Positions 42,536 through 50,886 of a DNA stretch of 64,000 bases are shown here, one piece after another. The stretch is taken from the NCBI RefSeq assembly GCF_025947345.1, contig NZ_CP110011.1, forward strand, positions 4,906,001 through 4,970,000, given 5' to 3'. The first letter of the stretch is position 1, and every line of letters starts with the position of its first letter. The stretch comes from Flavobacterium sp. N502536 (GTDB lineage: Bacteria > Bacteroidota > Bacteroidia > Flavobacteriales > Flavobacteriaceae). The notes under the pieces are model-generated. The model was not told where the DNA came from. It made no database searches and saw only the letters and a list, made by a program, of their open reading frames with translations. The translations under genes and the position numbers were made by a program.

Positions 42536-44968
42536 TTATTTTTTTTCCCAGATAAATTCATCCTCTTTGATATCCAGCATTATACTTTCATTCTCCAGAA
42601 TCGCCTCTGAAATGATTAATTTCGAAATGGTTTTCTTCAGATAGGTTCTTACGATTCCGGCAATAGGTCTCGCTCCGTATTTTTTAGAAAACCCTTTATT
42701 GGTCAAATATTCCAGCGCAGCCTCCGATATATCAAACGAAATATTCTTAATACTTTTTAATTGCTCCTGCAAACGGGCCAAATGCAGCCTGAAAATTGCT
42801 TTGGCAATTTCGATATTGATTGGGGCAAACGGAACCACTTCAGTCAAACGTCCCAAAAACTCGGGTCTGAAGTGCTCACTCATAATTTCAATTAATTGAT
42901 TAGAGGTAGGCAAATGACCATTTTCGATTTGTTCCTGTATCCATTGACTACCAATATTCGAGGTAAAAATGATGATGGCATTCGAAAAATCTCCTTCTCG
43001 TCCTAACTTATCATGCACTTTTCCTTCGTCCATAATTTGTAAAAACACATCGTAAACCGAACTGTGTGCCTTTTCGATCTCATCAAAAAGTACTACCGAA
43101 TAGGGTTTTTGTCTAATTTTATTCACCAGCATCCCTCCTTCTTCGTAACCTACGTATCCTGGAGGCGCACCATACAATAAAGCCGCTGAATGCTCTTCTT
43201 TAAATTCCGACATGTCAAATCGGATCATGGCATTTTCATCATCGAATAATAGTTCCGCCAGTGTTTTGGTCAATTCAGTCTTACCGGTTCCTGTTGGTCC
43301 AAGAAAAAAGAAGGATCCAATAGGCTGTTTTGGATTACTCAAACCACTTCGGGATTCAATAATAGCTTCCGACAAGGTTTTTATCGCATGTGCCTGCCCT
43401 TTTACTCTTTCCTGCAGTTTGTCTTCAATAGTCAAAAGTTTTTCTTTTTCTCCGGCACTTATTTTCCCTAAAGGAATTCCGGTTGCATTTGAAACAACTG
43501 CCAAAAGCTCCGATTTTGTAACGGTGGTCACTTTTTCTTTGGCCAGATTTTCAATATCGGTCGATAATTGTTCTATCGCTTCAAAAGTGACAGCTTCATT
43601 TTTAGAATTATTCGAATTTTCGACTACACTCACTTTACTGGTTACGATGCAGCTTATGCGGTTGTAAATCTCTTTTTTCAGCAAACTCATCCTTGATTCG
43701 TCGGCAGGATCAGACTCTTTTATCTGCTCTTTTATTTTTACAATCTCTACCAATGAGTTGGCATTTGATACGATAACTGATGAAGCGGTACGATCTAATA
43801 AATCGATCGCTCCGTAGGGTAATTTTTTTTCTTTATAAAATCTTTTTGATAAATGAATGGCTTCCTGAATGACTTCATCCTGAATAGTTACTTTATAATG
43901 CTTTTCTAATTTGGCTTTGTACAGACTCAAACATTCAAGCAGCAAAGAATAGTCTAATTCTTCAATAAAAATGTTTTCAAACTTTCCGTTAATGGTTGTT
44001 CCTTCAATTGATTTACGATAAGAATCGGAATCAATTGAAGCAATAATATTAATAGTACCCTCAGTCAATTGGGTGTTGATGATATTGATTACGGCATTTG
44101 ATTTTGAATTGGACGAATTCAATAAAACCTGTATATCATCAATAAAAAGGATGCTTTTCGAGTTTCTGGCTAATTTTTCAAAGATTTCAATCAGTTTCTT
44201 CGAAATCTCATTTTCACCACTGCAATTGGCTACCAGTTTGGCTACATTTAGAGACAACACGAGAGTTTCTTCAAAAAAATCAGGATCTGTTTCGTGTAAC
44301 GAAGAAATTAGATTTTTTATAATACTCGTTTTTCCAATACCCGATTCTCCAATTAATAAAATACCGTGATTTTCGTATCGCTCGATATTTTCAAGAATCA
44401 GCCTAACCTCTTTGTTTCTGCCAATAACACTGCTTCCCTCTTCAATTATGTTTTTTTTGTATAAGGTATCGCAATAGTTAATATTGACCGTTTCTTCTTC
44501 ATCAGTAGTATCTGCGAGATTAAAACTCTTTTGATTGTTGCGAAGTCCAAAATGTTTTAGCAGTTCTTTATCGCTTAAGTTCAAACCGTCAATTTGTTTG
44601 TCGCTATACACCAAACCAGGTTTGATAATGGCAATAAAAACGGAAAATGCATCAATAGAATCTGATCCCAGTCTAATTTTATTAAAATTTGATTCTGTAA
44701 AAACATGTTCTACTTCAGTATCCGCTGTGATTGTATTGTCATTGTTTTGAGCAGAAGTATATACTTCCTTCCTTACATCAAACCATTCTTTGATGTACTC
44801 AATGTCTTTTGATAATGTTCTTAAAACTTCGACTAATCCGGTTGGTTCAAACAATAGCGCATAAGCTAAATGAGCAACACCGTAAGTACTGTGTCCATCC
44901 TGAATTGCTAACGATTTGGCAGATTTAATGGCAGATAATAAGCTTGGACTGTAATCTAGTTCATTCAT
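42536..44968 (-). CDS. clpV: Sheath-recycling AAA+ ATPase TssH (ClpV)
   Basis: 810 residues with an N-terminal Clp-type double-repeat domain (about 1-150), AAA domain 1 with Walker A GESGIGKT (207-214), a shortened middle coiled coil (about 410-440), and AAA domain 2 with Walker A GPTGTGKT (557-564), Walker B SVVLFDEIEKAH and the sensor IIFTSNIGS. The first-domain Walker B reads ILFIDDIQ (Asp277-Asp278) where DE is usual, so hydrolysis in domain 1 may be weaker. The C-terminal D2-small domain is present (KKYGARPIAGIVRTYL). It disassembles contracted TssBC sheaths; it lies between tssF and tssG. ClpB is excluded by context. Confidence 0.93.
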   Translation of the reverse strand: MNELDYSPSLLSAIKSAKSLAIQDGHSTYGVAHLAYALLFEPTGLVEVLRTLSKDIEYIKEWFDVRKEVYTSAQNNDNTITADTEVEHVFTESNFNKIRLGSDSIDAFSVFIAIIKPGLVYSDKQIDGLNLSDKELLKHFGLRNNQKSFNLADTTDEEETVNINYCDTLYKKNIIEEGSSVIGRNKEVRLILENIERYENHGILLIGESGIGKTSIIKNLISSLHETDPDFFEETLVLSLNVAKLVANCSGENEISKKLIEIFEKLARNSKSILFIDDIQVLLNSSNSKSNAVINIINTQLTEGTINIIASIDSDSYRKSIEGTTINGKFENIFIEELDYSLLLECLSLYKAKLEKHYKVTIQDEVIQEAIHLSKRFYKEKKLPYGAIDLLDRTASSVIVSNANSLVEIVKIKEQIKESDPADESRMSLLKKEIYNRISCIVTSKVSVVENSNNSKNEAVTFEAIEQLSTDIENLAKEKVTTVTKSELLAVVSNATGIPLGKISAGEKEKLLTIEDKLQERVKGQAHAIKTLSEAIIESRSGLSNPKQPIGSFFFLGPTGTGKTELTKTLAELLFDDENAMIRFDMSEFKEEHSAALLYGAPPGYVGYEEGGMLVNKIRQKPYSVVLFDEIEKAHSSVYDVFLQIMDEGKVHDKLGREGDFSNAIIIFTSNIGSQWIQEQIENGHLPTSNQLIEIMSEHFRPEFLGRLTEVVPFAPINIEIAKAIFRLHLARLQEQLKSIKNISFDISEAALEYLTNKGFSKKYGARPIAGIVRTYLKKTISKLIISEAILENESIMLDIKEDEFIWEKK

Positions 44969-44972
44969 AGGT

Positions 44973-46730
44973 TTAGTTAATTGTAATTTGAAATGGAATG
45001 TTCATAACAGACTGTTTTTCTAAGGTCTCTTTTAAAAACAACCCAATTTTCTGCTTGTTTTCGATCTGCATAGCATACTTATCCTGTAAAACAACTTCTA
45101 TATCAATAGTTCTGAATAAGCCTTTTTTTCTTTGATCGCTAATACCAACTCCATCTTTAATAAATACCTCTTTGGTAATATTTCTTAAATGGTAGTGTAC
45201 GGCCGATTTTATGTCTTGTTTGGTTACTAATCTTTCTTTAGACAGAAAGCCGTATCTCAAATTGATCAGTTTTTCTGCTTTGTTGTTTCTGTAAATTCCT
45301 CCAACCGAACTTGTTTCAAAAACAGTGGCATCCTGAACCAATTCAGACAAAGCGGTTTGTTTTAAAATAGTTCCTTTTTTTAAGTTGTTGGCCGACTGCC
45401 CATTTGAAGTCCAGTATGAGCAATACAGAATTTTAGATTTATCGGTTTCGTGAATTAAAGCATATACCTCCTCTTCGCTAACTTTGTTGTAACTGCTATT
45501 AATTTTACTTTCAATTGAATTAATTTCCTCATTAATTCTGGTCATCGTAGCATCAATATAATCGGCATTAATGTTTGAGAAAGAACTAATATCTTCTCTC
45601 AGTGCACGGGCTAATTTTTTAAGGAAAAACTTTGCGGTTCGTGAATCATAATTCTCCAATCCACCATAAAAAATAGTGAATACATTAGAACTAAGATGAT
45701 TCGGTTGTTTTATACCGTTGGTGAATTCAACATTTTTTTCGTTAAAAATTCTGGCCACATCCAAAAAATGGGTATTACTCTCGGCTTTCATTGCAAAAAG
45801 CCTTCCCTCTAGCTTGGCATTGTGTACTCTGTTGTTTAACTTTCGATTGATAACGGGAAAAGTATTTATTTTGATCTGAATTTTATCCAGCTCTGCTTTA
45901 GAGAAAATTTCAGGAAATATAAATTCCAGCCAAATTAATCCCGTATTTTTTTTACCCGACTTCAGGCTTTCTTTTTCAATTTTAAACTTATCTACTATCG
46001 ATTCGTAGACCAAATTTTCAGGGTTCAGCTTTAATCTGTAAATAAAATTTTTATAGAATGATTTTATCGTTTCTGTATAATGTTTGTTGTCCTGAACTTC
46101 ATCAAAAGTTTCTCTTTCAATTTCAAGAGTATTTCCTAAAGTGTCCTTTACTACGATAAATTGCAGAAAAGAATCTAAGGACGAATCTTCTGTTATAAAA
46201 GTAAATTTCAACGAATTAAGCTTCTCCAGATTCTCTTTGGAGGCATCCAGACCAATCCAAATACGATGATCTGAAATTCTGTGCGGCGCAGGTAAATGCT
46301 TCACATGTTTTGAAGAGTCAATTAAAAAAGAGTCGTGCAATTGAAAGCTAATTTCGCCTTCAATGACACTTTCGTTTGCAAATGGAGTAAAATGAATATC
46401 GGCATCGACACTGGTTACCATATTCGATTTTACAACAAATTCGGTATCGTCGTTTAAGAGGACAATTCCATTAGTGACACTTGTACTGGCCAGAGTATGC
46501 GCAGGCATGGGCAGATTCCACTGACTTGGTACAATTTCCTGAGCAATGCGCTCAATAATTTTGTTGTCGGATTCAACTCCTTCGTGATGCAGGTAATAAA
46601 GTTCATGGACAAAAACGTCTAACAACATCATTACCAGAGGATCTGCCATGTTGATGTCCTCAATACCCCAGATTTCTAAACACTTTTTCTGTATTCTATT
46701 TTTTATTTCAACAAACTTAACGTCTTTCAT
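44973..46730 (-). CDS. tssF: Type VI baseplate protein TssF
   Basis: 585 residues. The conserved N-terminal region contains LVMMLLDVFVHELYYLHHEG and ERIAQEIVPSQWNLPMPAHT, matching the TssF opening (~~ll~~fA~L~a~i...ld). The C-terminal half has VFTIFYGGLENYDSRTAKFF and the RNITKEVFIKDG strand. TssF builds the baseplate wedge with TssG, TssE and TssK. It lies between tssE (9 bases upstream) and clpV (4 bases downstream), the standard Bacteroidota order. Confidence 0.85.
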   Translation of the reverse strand: MKDVKFVEIKNRIQKKCLEIWGIEDINMADPLVMMLLDVFVHELYYLHHEGVESDNKIIERIAQEIVPSQWNLPMPAHTLASTSVTNGIVLLNDDTEFVVKSNMVTSVDADIHFTPFANESVIEGEISFQLHDSFLIDSSKHVKHLPAPHRISDHRIWIGLDASKENLEKLNSLKFTFITEDSSLDSFLQFIVVKDTLGNTLEIERETFDEVQDNKHYTETIKSFYKNFIYRLKLNPENLVYESIVDKFKIEKESLKSGKKNTGLIWLEFIFPEIFSKAELDKIQIKINTFPVINRKLNNRVHNAKLEGRLFAMKAESNTHFLDVARIFNEKNVEFTNGIKQPNHLSSNVFTIFYGGLENYDSRTAKFFLKKLARALREDISSFSNINADYIDATMTRINEEINSIESKINSSYNKVSEEEVYALIHETDKSKILYCSYWTSNGQSANNLKKGTILKQTALSELVQDATVFETSSVGGIYRNNKAEKLINLRYGFLSKERLVTKQDIKSAVHYHLRNITKEVFIKDGVGISDQRKKGLFRTIDIEVVLQDKYAMQIENKQKIGLFLKETLEKQSVMNIPFQITIN

Positions 46731-46739
46731 ATTGTGGTA

Positions 46740-47159
46740 TTATTGAGAAATTGGGCTGATATTCAATTTAGTATGAAAATTAAACGGAACTAAGCTTTCT
46801 ATAATCGAACCTTTTACAACTATATTCGCTTTTCTCCTGATGCTTGAGGCTAACTCCTTATCATCAATCTCATCTAAAGAAATCGTAATTTCACTTAGCA
46901 ATAGTCTTTTTTCAAATTCGGTAATCGATTCCTGCAATGATTTTCGTACCAAATCTTCCCAATCTCTTTTTTTTATATGTTGATTAAATTCTAAATCCCA
47001 AATAATAGTCCCGTATCCCGGCGTCTCTGGTATCTCTCCAAAAGAGGTCGTAATGATCATCATAATGTTGTACGCAATTGATTCTTCAATCTTACAAAAA
47101 TTTTCTTGAGAGCCTCTTAATAACGACTTAAAATTAACGGGATATTTCAGATATTTCAT
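46740..47159 (-). CDS. tssE: Type VI baseplate protein TssE (gp25-like)
   Basis: 139 residues. It is the first gene of the leftward structural operon. It shows the gp25-like core: SIAYNIMMIITTSFGEIPETPGYGTIIWD, with the GxIP~~PGYG turn of T4 gp25 homologues, then FEKRLLLSEITISLDEID. TssE nucleates sheath assembly at the baseplate. It starts at 47159 and is divergent from tssB with 158 bases between them. The function is assigned from fold motif and operon position. Confidence 0.88.
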   Translation of the reverse strand: MKYLKYPVNFKSLLRGSQENFCKIEESIAYNIMMIITTSFGEIPETPGYGTIIWDLEFNQHIKKRDWEDLVRKSLQESITEFEKRLLLSEITISLDEIDDKELASSIRRKANIVVKGSIIESLVPFNFHTKLNISPISQ

Positions 47160-47317
47160 TTTTTAACACAAATTTAATTGAATTATGATAATTTTATAAC
47201 ATTACAAAAATCCCGGCAGGATACGACAAAAATCCAAATAAAATACTTACAAATCAATAATAATTTAAAGTTTTTTTTTACTAGTTTTACACACTTAACT
47301 AATAATCCTATTAAATT
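47160..47317. promoter_or_regulatory. Divergent promoter region of the T6SS structural operons
   Basis: 158 bases between the starts of tssE (leftward) and tssB (rightward), very AT-rich. A TAGTTTTA at 47282-47289 on the plus strand is near the -7 consensus but has no TTG at the expected distance. Both operons must start here, giving coordinated expression of sheath and baseplate. No specific operator was recognised. Confidence 0.5.
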
Positions 47318-47773
47318 ATGAGCATGTTCAATTATGGTATTGGTGGCAATGAAGTAAAGATTGACGCCAATGAATCTATTTTAGAAATTCCTTCAAACAG
47401 AACATTACTAATTCAAAAACTTACAAATGAGCAGCCGGTTGGACCGGAAGCTGTGTATGATTTGCAGACGGTAGAAGCTGTTTTTGAAAAGTACAAACCG
47501 AGTGTAGATTTTGAATTTTCTACGGAAGAAGGTTCAGATTTAAATGAATCCATGGTATTTCAAAACCTGGGAGATTTTGGAGCCAAATCGATTAAAGAGA
47601 ATAGTCCTTTTTTAAATAAACTAAATACCGAAAAAGAACAGGCTTATAAAATTGTACGCCAACTTTCGAGTAACAGAGGTTTAATAAAAGCTATTCAGGA
47701 CCCAGCTGTTAAAGAGGCTATAATCGAATTACTTGAAAACGCGAAGAACGAAATTAACACCAACAAACAATAA
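47318..47773 (+). CDS. tssB: Type VI sheath small subunit TssB
   Basis: 151 residues. The start MSMFNYGIGGNEVKIDANES is typical of the Bacteroidota TssB, and YDLQTVEAVFEKYKPSVDFE and VFQNLGDFGAKSIKENSPFL correspond to the family's FkdL.DF.p..v blocks. TssB forms the contractile sheath with TssC, whose gene begins 2 bases downstream. The pair is transcribed divergently from the baseplate operon. Confidence 0.93.
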   Translation: MSMFNYGIGGNEVKIDANESILEIPSNRTLLIQKLTNEQPVGPEAVYDLQTVEAVFEKYKPSVDFEFSTEEGSDLNESMVFQNLGDFGAKSIKENSPFLNKLNTEKEQAYKIVRQLSSNRGLIKAIQDPAVKEAIIELLENAKNEINTNKQ

Positions 47774-47775
47774 AT

Positions 47776-49140
47776 ATGGCAACTCAAACCAAAGAACAAA
47801 AAAGTCATGGTTCTTCAGTAGAACAATTGGTTCAGGAACAAGGCAGTAAAATAAATTTATTAAATGAATACGGCGGTTTTGCCTTTTTAGAAAACGTAAT
47901 TGACGGATTATCAAATCTAAACCCTACCAGAAAAGCCAGAAAAAATATTTTTCTTAACGATGCGCAATGGGAAAGTGAGAGAACAACTCTTACCAACAGA
48001 CTGGATTTGTGGCTGGATTTGCTAAAAAGCAATCAATCAGTAGAATCTATGATCGAAGTAGCTAATGCTAAAGCGACATCAGCAGATTCAACTTTAAACA
48101 AAAATTTAAAATACGCTTTAAATGTTTCAAGAGAATTAGAAACATCTTATAGAAGTGTTGCTTTATTTTATAAAAATGCAGAAAGTGACAAAATCAAAAA
48201 TGTTACGATCGTTAATGCAGATATCTCTCAATTAAAAGATCTTGACAATAGTTTGTTTATTGATTATGTTTCAAACGAATTAAAACAAAATTTTGACAGA
48301 TTAGACTTGAGAAAAAACTACTCTATCCTTTCAGTACCAGGTTATTTAGGTTCAAATGCAGTATTAGACAAATGGTCTAAAATCGCACACGAGAACAAAA
48401 CAGTACTGTTAACTGACTTCCAGGATCTTGAAACACCGGATGATGTTATCGATATTTTCTTTAATGCCAACCATACCGGAGGTGATGTATACAAATCAAA
48501 TACGATCATGACTTGTAACTATTTACTTGGAAGAAGTAAATATGATGAAGTTGGAGAAGAAGACAACTTATATGTACCGCCATCCACTTCATTAGCAGGT
48601 AAAATCTACAAAACTTTAATGTCTCAGGTTGTTGCCGGTAAAAAGTTTGGAGGTTTGAATGAAGTAGAAAGCGTTCGTTTTGACTTGAAGAAAAGCGAAA
48701 TCTCTGAAATCGAAAAAATGGGATTAGTTCCTATGGTAAATGAATACAGCAAAATTATGGCTTTCTCTGCTAAAACTTTATTCAACGGAGATAACTTAGG
48801 TTTACAAACTTATTCAGTAGTTAGAGTATTTGACCACATTACAAAAGTACTTTTTGATTTCTTAAACAGAAGAGCCTTTGAAAACTGGACAACCAGAACT
48901 GAAGCTGACTTAAGAAGCCAAATCATTAAATTTTTGGATGGAATTAAAGGACCTGCTAATCTTATCGAGAAGTTTACGGTAATGAAAATTGAGCAGGATA
49001 AAACTCAAAAGGACAGAATTTTACTGGACATCCACATTACACCTTATTTCCCTGCTAAAAGCTTTGTAATTCAATTAGATGGACACAAAGGAGATGGTCC
49101 GGAAGAAGCAGTATGGCATAGCGATTACAAACAAGTTTAA
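47776..49140 (+). CDS. tssC: Type VI sheath large subunit TssC
   Basis: 454 residues. The key blocks are WLDLLKSNQSV, FIDYVSNELKQNFDRLDLRK, PGYLGSNAVLDKWSKIA, and the C-terminal NGDNLGLQTYSVVRVFDHIT followed by ENWTTRTEADLRSQIIKFL, which is the sheath-protein core. Somewhat shorter than the proteobacterial TssC (about 490). It follows tssB by 2 bases and ends before a strong terminator. Better codon balance than the surrounding genes fits high expression. Confidence 0.94.
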   Translation: MATQTKEQKSHGSSVEQLVQEQGSKINLLNEYGGFAFLENVIDGLSNLNPTRKARKNIFLNDAQWESERTTLTNRLDLWLDLLKSNQSVESMIEVANAKATSADSTLNKNLKYALNVSRELETSYRSVALFYKNAESDKIKNVTIVNADISQLKDLDNSLFIDYVSNELKQNFDRLDLRKNYSILSVPGYLGSNAVLDKWSKIAHENKTVLLTDFQDLETPDDVIDIFFNANHTGGDVYKSNTIMTCNYLLGRSKYDEVGEEDNLYVPPSTSLAGKIYKTLMSQVVAGKKFGGLNEVESVRFDLKKSEISEIEKMGLVPMVNEYSKIMAFSAKTLFNGDNLGLQTYSVVRVFDHITKVLFDFLNRRAFENWTTRTEADLRSQIIKFLDGIKGPANLIEKFTVMKIEQDKTQKDRILLDIHITPYFPAKSFVIQLDGHKGDGPEEAVWHSDYKQV

Positions 49141-49162
49141 TCGCATCCTGAATTAGTATAAG

Positions 49163-49198
49163 CCTCAAAAAGTTTAAAATCTTTTTGAGGTTTTTTTT
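49163..49198 (+). terminator. Terminator of the tssBC operon
   Basis: A 10-base stem CCTCAAAAAG (49163-49172) / CTTTTTGAGG (49181-49190) with an 8-base loop, followed by eight T's. It lies 22 bases after the tssC stop. Confidence 0.9.
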
Positions 49199-49421
49199 GG
49201 TCTCTTTTTAAAATACTTTGGTGTATCGGTTTTAATTAAGCATCATTTAATTAACAATAAAAAAACAAACAATTAAAGACTAAAGTAATTTAAACATTGT
49301 TATCAGCGGATAAAATATCCCTGAGCGCATCTTTTGAATCAATGTTAACCATGTAATACATAAATCCAATTACGAAACAACAGCAACAAATGATTTAAAC
49401 CCGACGGTTTCCAATAAAAAA

Positions 49422-49450
49422 GAGGCTGTTTCAAATGATGAAACAGCCTC
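49422..49450 (-). terminator. Terminator of the HEIGH metallopeptidase gene
   Basis: A 12-base stem GAGGCTGTTTCA (49422-49433) / TGAAACAGCCTC (49439-49450), loop of 5, with a T-run on the minus strand. The rest of the gap 49199-49421 has no gene that I can see. Confidence 0.85.
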
Positions 49451-49483
49451 TGTTATTTTGTAAAGAGAGCCCTTAGTTAAATT

Positions 49484-50314
49484 CTAGTATAAATAGTTAA
49501 GAGCTGTAACATCGTTAGCATTGAAAGCTCCAGTTTCATTTGAACTGAAACATGCTCTCATGTAAGATGTTGAGTCATATCCTGTAGGTGTTCCCGGGAT
49601 ATGAATTGCTCCAACACCAGCTGCTCCTTCGTTTGAATTTTGACCACAGCTTTGACGGCTGAAATAATCTGTATGGCGTAAACCAATACAGTGACCAATT
49701 TCGTGTGCAGCTACGTGCGCATTTACATTAACTGAATAAGTATCTAATCCAGAATACAATGTAACAGAGTTAAAAGGATTCCCTCCTGAAGGGAAACCAG
49801 CTACTCCACCGGCACCTCCGGATTGTCTTCTTACTACAATGTTTGCACCTGTAGTACTTGAACTAAAAGTTAGTGTAAAGTTGATAGACAGTCCTAAACT
49901 ATTGTATCTGTTTACTGCCGCTTGCAATCCAGCACGCATATTTGTGCTTAAAGCTGTTGTTCCAGTCCCGGATAATCCAACAATTTTAATCGTTTTTGGA
50001 GTAGATACTAAATTAGTAGTGCGGTATTGTTCTGTGGTAATACCTCCATGAATATTCATTTTATTTAATTGTTCTTCCGTCATAATGATATCACCTTCAA
50101 TAAGGAACGCATCCTCAGTGGTACCATCTAACTTCGTGTTTTTAATCACTTGAACATCCTTATTATTTAGCGCAAGTGCACTAATTTTATTCAACACCTC
50201 TTGTGTTACTTGAAGAGATCCGTCTTTTGGTTGATCAGCTTGATCATCTTTGTTACAAGACAACACCATTAGCGCCATAAATGACAAGGCTAAAATTGAT
50301 TTCATTTTTTTCAT
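49484..50314 (-). CDS. Lipoprotein zinc metallopeptidase of the HEIGH/M57 type
   Basis: 276 residues with a lipoprotein signal (LALSFMALMVLSC, then NKDDQADQP). The catalytic motif is HVAAHEIGHCIGLRHTDY, the HExxHxxGxxH zinc motif with an Asp after the third His, as in the dual-action HEIGH metallopeptidases (M57) of Bacteroidota. A Gly/Ser-rich core (VRRQSGGAGGVAGFPSGGNP) precedes it. The end, DVTALNYLY, matches the conserved C-terminal ...D~~~~~~lY. Probably surface-exposed or periplasmic. It is divergent from the T9SS subtilase gene; whether the two proteases cooperate is unknown. Confidence 0.9.
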   Translation of the reverse strand: MKKMKSILALSFMALMVLSCNKDDQADQPKDGSLQVTQEVLNKISALALNNKDVQVIKNTKLDGTTEDAFLIEGDIIMTEEQLNKMNIHGGITTEQYRTTNLVSTPKTIKIVGLSGTGTTALSTNMRAGLQAAVNRYNSLGLSINFTLTFSSSTTGANIVVRRQSGGAGGVAGFPSGGNPFNSVTLYSGLDTYSVNVNAHVAAHEIGHCIGLRHTDYFSRQSCGQNSNEGAAGVGAIHIPGTPTGYDSTSYMRACFSSNETGAFNANDVTALNYLY

Positions 50315-50886
50315 AAACAGGTTTTTTTTGGTTGTTAAAAAAGTTTGGTAATGTGGGGATCTTTACAAAATATTAATACTATTTATCTCCAAACTTAAAT
50401 ATTTTTTATATTAAAATACTTATAAAACAGTAATTTAACAATTTTAACAGTTTTTGTTATGAAATTAATTTAAGAATTTTTAATCATAATTATCTGATTA
50501 TTGCGCTGAGCCCAGTAAAACCAATAATTAAATACAAATCAGAATGTTATCTATAAAAATACGTTTTTAATATTCAATCTTAGGTTACTCCTGCTAAAAA
50601 ATGAATTTGCAAATTGACATCACATTTAAAGTAGAATATGGAAACTAAAATGCGATTAGTAGACGTAACTATTTTGAAGATACTGTAGGAAATAAAAACT
50701 CGTATTTTTTTTACAAATATTTTAATAACTTTGATTTTCTCACAATGGATAAATATTTCACTTAGAAATCATTAAACATAAATTTCTCTCTTGCATTGTC
50801 TAAATCTAGAAGCGATCAACCGCTGCAAGCGTATTTTTTATGTGAATTGGAGTAAATCCTTATAACTGCCCTAACCCCCATAGTAA
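50315..50886. other. Divergent intergenic region between two protease genes
   Basis: 572 AT-rich bases with no open frame of coding character. It must hold promoters of the HEIGH metallopeptidase (leftward) and the subtilase (rightward). No convincing promoter pair, hairpin or repeat was recognised. Confidence 0.5.

Noticed and set aside
42536..44968. ClpB chaperone
   Set aside because: The middle domain is short and the gene lies between tssF and tssG.
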